A stretch of 36,128 nt of DNA, from NCBI GenBank assembly GCA_002212985.1, contig NBMY01000042.1, positions 1 through 36,128 on the forward strand, in the 5' to 3' direction. The notes under the pieces were generated by a model, which was not told where the DNA came from, did not search any database, and saw only the letters and a program-made list of their open reading frames with translations. The stretch is from Sphingobacteriales bacterium TSM_CSS (lineage in GTDB: Bacteria; Bacteroidota; Bacteroidia; Chitinophagales; UBA2359). Positions within the stretch are counted from its first letter, which is position 1. Each line of letters begins with the position of its first letter. Below, piece by piece: positions 34,813 through 36,128 of this stretch. A program made the translations under genes and the position numbers.

Positions 34813-35376
34813 TTAGGTTTGAGGCTGCCGATGGCGCAGCAAATGCACAAATATAACCACATCAAATACGGCATGTCCGGCCATGGCAGCGGCAATGCCC
34901 AGCCAGTTGGTAAGGTAGCCCAGTCCGGCGCTCATAACCACCATGAGCACGCCGTAAAAAAATACGCCCAAATCTTCTAACGACAGGTAGCCATGTATGG
35001 CAATAAAAATAACGGCGGTAATCCAAATGCCCAAAAACGGCTGAATAGCGCCTCTGAACATAATTTCCTCACCTATGCCAGCACAAACCGATGCAAATAC
35101 CACATCAACCAGCCGAAGGTTAGAACTTTGAATCATCTGGCTCAGGTAATCGGTAACGCCTTCCAGTTCTTCCGATTCTACAACCGACAGCGCTATGAGC
35201 CCGAAGGCAAGGCCGTAGCCGGTGCCAAAAAGCAACTGCCAGAACACGGGGGTTCTTTGCAGCAACTCGGTAAGCGGCGTTGCAGAAAACAGCCAGATAA
35301 TGCCCCCCCCCAGGAGCGAAAACCCAAACAGGGTAATGCAGGAAAGAAAGAAAAATGTTTTTCGGGTTAGTTGCAT
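34813..35376 (-). CDS. CPBP family intramembrane glutamic endopeptidase
   Basis: This 187-residue membrane protein has five or six hydrophobic segments. It has all three CPBP motifs: GEEIMFRG (Glu103, Glu104, Arg108), FIAIH (Phe124, His128) and HAVFD (His168, Asp172). These residues form the metal-free catalytic centre of CAAX-processing-type proteases. In bacteria such proteins cleave prenylated or other membrane peptides or protect against bacteriocins. The substrate is unknown. It is the first gene of the four-gene minus-strand set that ends in the methyltransferase. The ATG at 35376 is the only start near the first helix. Confidence 0.88.
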   Translation of the reverse strand: MQLTRKTFFFLSCITLFGFSLLGGGIIWLFSATPLTELLQRTPVFWQLLFGTGYGLAFGLIALSVVESEELEGVTDYLSQMIQSSNLRLVDVVFASVCAGIGEEIMFRGAIQPFLGIWITAVIFIAIHGYLSLEDLGVFFYGVLMVVMSAGLGYLTNWLGIAAAMAGHAVFDVVIFVHLLRHRQPQT

Positions 35377-35566
35377 GGCAGAAGGTAAACCTTGCGCGGG
35401 GTAAAATTATCGGTTTAAGCTACAACAGTTGGGCTTGGCTGCTTTTACATAATAAGCAGGGCAAATGGTTTTATGTTTAACAAGGCATAAAGGTAAAAAG
35501 GTTTACCTGCTTTAACTTATTTGTGTACTCTGTTCTTTTCGGGTATAAACGCCACTTGTGTACAGG

Positions 35567-35756
35567 CAATAGTTCGGTGATTTTTTTGGTTTTGGGATGT
35601 TGGACATATTAGAAACAGAAAAAGCGTATTAGTTTTGAGGTAGCAAACCAAAAACATAATACGCTATGACAGTTTTACAGAAAACTATCACCGCAATATT
35701 AGGGAAAATGTCTGGGATAAACAAAGCAAAACGAGATTTTTTGACACATGTACTCT
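35567..35756 (+). mobile_element. Left end of an IS4-like insertion sequence, cut by a second copy
   Basis: The stretch begins with CAATAGTTCGGT (35567-35578), also found at 35757-35768, facing the same way. After about 100 bp comes the front of a transposase (35666). The front is broken at the second CAATAGTTCGGT. This fits an IS interrupted by another member of its family. A 9-bp inverted repeat (AGCGTATTA 35623-35631, TAATACGCT 35657-35665) ends directly at the transposase ATG. Confidence 0.6.
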
Positions 35757-35770
35757 CAATAGTTCGGTAA
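35666..35770 (+). pseudogene. N-terminal fragment of IS4-like transposase
   Basis: The reading frame is MTVLQKTITAILGKMSGINK AKRDFLTHVLSIVR then stop. MSGINK followed by KRDFL is the start pattern I recall for a group of Bacteroidota IS4-like transposases (MSGISKPQRKFL). The last residues and the stop are read from the end of the second IS copy. Only 34 residues are left, and the catalytic domain is absent. Confidence 0.55.
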
Positions 35771-36128
35771 AATTCTAAGCGGCAATACGCCCTAATTGGT
35801 ATAGTTTTTTGATTTCGGGTTAATTTTTTTCCACAGATGGGTCTTTGCCATAGGAAATTAATCTGTCGAGTAGTAATTCGTTGATATATTGCGTTTTAAT
35901 GTCTGCTATTGAGAATGGTCCTCTTTCATTTTTGGGAATACTAAGCCAGTGCACTGCTTTGGCTACATTGAGCGTAGAAAGGCTTATGTTGAAATGAAAA
36001 TTGAGGGCTTCTTTGTGTCTGCTTTGCGTGTGCTCCAAACCCAGGTGGGTCTTGCCGTTTCTGAATAAAAACGCTATTTGATAGCGCATTTTGTAACATT
36101 GGTAAACGACTAAACCTTCCATATCCTT
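35757..36128 (-). mobile_element. Right part of a second IS4-like insertion sequence, continuing beyond the window
   Basis: The terminal repeat CAATAGTTCGGT (35757-35768) is followed inward by the end of a transposase gene on the minus strand (stop at 35820-35822). The element runs off the window. Its terminal repeat reads inward with the same sequence as the outer end of the first copy, as inverted ends of one IS family should. Confidence 0.65.
35820..36128 (-). CDS. Transposase C-terminus (IS4-like), partial; catalytic Glu replaced by Ala
   Basis: About 102 residues are visible, with the N-terminal part outside the window. The region QCYKMRYQIAFLFRNGK corresponds to the IS4-family Y-2-R-3-E-6-K signature. 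Tyr, Arg and Lys are in place at the right spacing, but the position of the catalytic Glu is Ala (codon GCG). The following GLEHTQSRHKEALNFHFNIS, LSTLNVAKA pattern is typical of IS4-like transposases. If the assignment of the signature is right, this copy cannot cut DNA. The frame is open upstream to the window edge (K-D before the first Met), so 36122 is not the true start. Confidence 0.75.
   Translation of the reverse strand, partial: KDMEGLVVYQCYKMRYQIAFLFRNGKTHLGLEHTQSRHKEALNFHFNISLSTLNVAKAVHWLSIPKNERGPFSIADIKTQYINELLLDRLISYGKDPSVEKN

Noticed and set aside
1..36128. tRNA, rRNA, CRISPR array or prophage
   Set aside because: I looked for cloverleaf-like stretches in the gaps, regularly spaced repeats and phage structural genes and saw none.

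Overview
The window looks like a chromosomal segment of a Bacteroidota bacterium, probably from the Chitinophagales/Saprospirales/Sphingobacteriales side of the phylum. The evidence is direct. Three large surface proteins carry 'YPNP' type IX secretion (T9SS) C-terminal sorting domains. The best promoters fit the Bacteroidota TTTG-N19/20-TAnnTTTG pattern. Starts lack Shine-Dalgarno sequences. An EF-G2-type elongation factor, an AsnRS with a coiled-coil insertion and FemAB-like and CPBP genes are all typical of the phylum. I saw no tRNA, rRNA, CRISPR array or prophage.

Layout. 1-6.8 kb (minus): two T9SS-secreted proteins. The first is cut by an in-frame TAG inside a PKD-like domain and carries two repeat-derived hairpins in its coding DNA. 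The second is a 1.6-kilo-residue M43-like metalloprotease with Ig-like repeats, a beta-helix and a G10 homopolymer at its N-terminus. 7.2-14.2 kb (plus): an OPT transporter, a small conserved protein, an oxygen-independent coproporphyrinogen oxidase (HemN type) and a lamin-tail/CotH T9SS protein. 14.5-17.9 kb (minus): rpoN, a PAP2-like membrane protein and a membrane-anchored endonuclease/exonuclease/phosphatase (EEP) protein in one likely operon. 18.3-29.6 kb: housekeeping and signalling genes: asnS (+), an EF-G2-like factor with altered GTPase motifs (-), an orphan OmpR-type regulator (-), nadE (-), a transmembrane Ser/Thr kinase with a DUF1573-like outer domain (-), scpA (+) and murF (-).

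30.0-32.2 kb is a decaying accessory island. It holds the N-terminal piece of a restriction/methyltransferase-like protein split by a 310-bp MITE-like element (13-bp terminal inverted repeats, 5-bp target duplication). Next come an intact Fic protein with a palindromic operator over its promoter, and a frameshifted C-terminal remnant of another protein. 32.3-35.4 kb (minus) is a compact set: CPBP protease, FemAB-like acyltransferase, EI24-like membrane protein and a tetrapyrrole-methylase-fold methyltransferase, the last two overlapping by 11 bp. The right edge holds one IS copy inserted into another of the same family. The transposase C-terminus visible there appears to have lost its catalytic glutamate.

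The most interesting points are the EF-G2-like protein lacking the catalytic His, the kinase-DUF1573 fusion, the G10 tract as a possible phase switch, the MITE with reconstructable target gene, the Fic operator and the nested IS copies. All functional calls come from motif reading without database searches.
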